A stretch of DNA of 40,994 nucleotides. It comes from an uncultured SAR86 cluster bacterium (GTDB taxonomy: Bacteria > Pseudomonadota > Gammaproteobacteria > Magnimaribacterales > D2472). A program made the position numbers and the translations under genes. Positions 40,774-40,994 of this stretch are shown here, in pieces (within the stretch, counting starts at the first letter, position 1; every line of letters starts with the position of its first letter). Where the stretch lies: NCBI GenBank assembly GCA_902520495.1, contig CABYNW010000004.1:1-40994 (forward strand). Direction: 5' to 3'. The notes under the pieces were generated by a model, which had not been told where the DNA came from, did no database searches, and worked only from the letters and a program-made list of their open reading frames with translations.

Positions 40774-40994
40774 GAACATCAAAACATTTCTCCATTCTAT
40801 TCCATAATTTTTTATGATCAGATGCAGCATCGGAAGATGAAAAATTAATAATATAGTGACAAATTATTGAGTCAATATTATCTAGATTTACTTTATCAGT
40901 TTTATTGAATTTATTTTGAAGTAACTCGAGTTGAATAATATTTCTTAATTCTTGATATTTTTTTAATGAATCAAGTTTGGCTAATATCTCTAGT
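40766..40994 (-). CDS. C-terminal part of an unknown gene (5' end beyond window edge)
   Basis: On the minus strand a frame is open from the right edge (first full codon at 40993) to a TGA at 40768-40766, giving 75 residues. It starts LEILAKLDSLKKYQELRNII and ends KKLWNRMEKCFDVLI. The segment looks helical, mixed charged and hydrophobic, and contains two Cys. I recognise no family. It is convergent with the symporter gene, overlapping its stop by eight bases, like other convergent pairs here, which supports its being real. The alternative is a chance open frame in AT-rich DNA. Confidence 0.55.
   Translation of the reverse strand, partial: LEILAKLDSLKKYQELRNIIQLELLQNKFNKTDKVNLDNIDSIICHYIINFSSSDAASDHKKLWNRMEKCFDVLI

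Noticed and set aside
1-40994. CRISPR array or toxin-antitoxin/defence island
   Set aside because: No regularly spaced direct repeats and no Cas, restriction or abortive-infection signatures were seen on either strand.

Overview
The window reads as a compact, AT-rich chromosome segment from a marine gammaproteobacterium. The best guess is a streamlined surface-ocean lineage such as SAR86. This is inferred from the ftsK-lolA-crcB-serS order, three TonB-dependent receptors, two TPR-sulfotransferases, two BCCT carriers, many hydrolases, very short intergenic spaces and several genes that overlap end to end. No insertion sequence, integrase, phage gene or CRISPR array was seen, and no stretch over 300 bases lacks a gene.

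Layout. (1) 1-3755: housekeeping block of ftsK (cut by the left edge), a lolA-like gene, crcB and serS, all touching. (2) 3867-9261: an Oar-like TonB receptor, terminator, then a 2-oxoglutarate/Fe(II) oxygenase and a CNT nucleoside transporter two bases apart. (3) 9258-13835: TspO with a newly noted 47-residue membrane protein, a FabH-like ketoacyl synthase and three alpha/beta hydrolases. (4) 13810-21688: BCCT carrier 1, a PD-(D/E)XK nuclease, an M28-like lipoprotein, TonB receptor 1 and TPR-sulfotransferase 1. (5) 21696-23519: S51 peptidase, 4-TM protein, YdjA-type nitroreductase and a 49-residue membrane protein. (6) 23516-30531: BCCT carrier 2, a structured leader with TonB receptor 2, a MORN-repeat protein and TPR-sulfotransferase 2. 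(7) 30554-36075: MAPEG protein, secreted Cys-containing protein, gamma-glutamyltransferase-like enzyme, class V aminotransferase, MBL-fold protein and a DmdA/GcvT-like enzyme. (8) 36124-40773: tRNA-Ser(UGA), hotdog thioesterase, then a tight operon of HD-domain enzyme, DUF3089 hydrolase, secreted alpha/beta hydrolase and GPH-type symporter. The right edge cuts a minus-strand gene of unknown function.

How the parts may work together. Regions 4 and 6 look like two diverged copies of one module: BCCT carrier, TonB receptor, TPR-sulfotransferase. In each copy a different member has lost signature residues. Region 2 suggests nucleoside uptake followed by oxidation, and region 8 suggests import and hydrolysis of an unknown ester or glycoside. 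BCCT carriers plus a DmdA-like enzyme suggest use of methylated osmolytes. All of these are inferences from gene order and motifs.

The most distinctive sequence-level signal is in the gene starts. At least six genes have a TATAAT-like hexamer exactly 6 bases before ATG and no Shine-Dalgarno sequence, which points to leaderless mRNAs. The three TonB receptors instead have leaders with a purine-rich ribosome site, and each ends in an intrinsic terminator.
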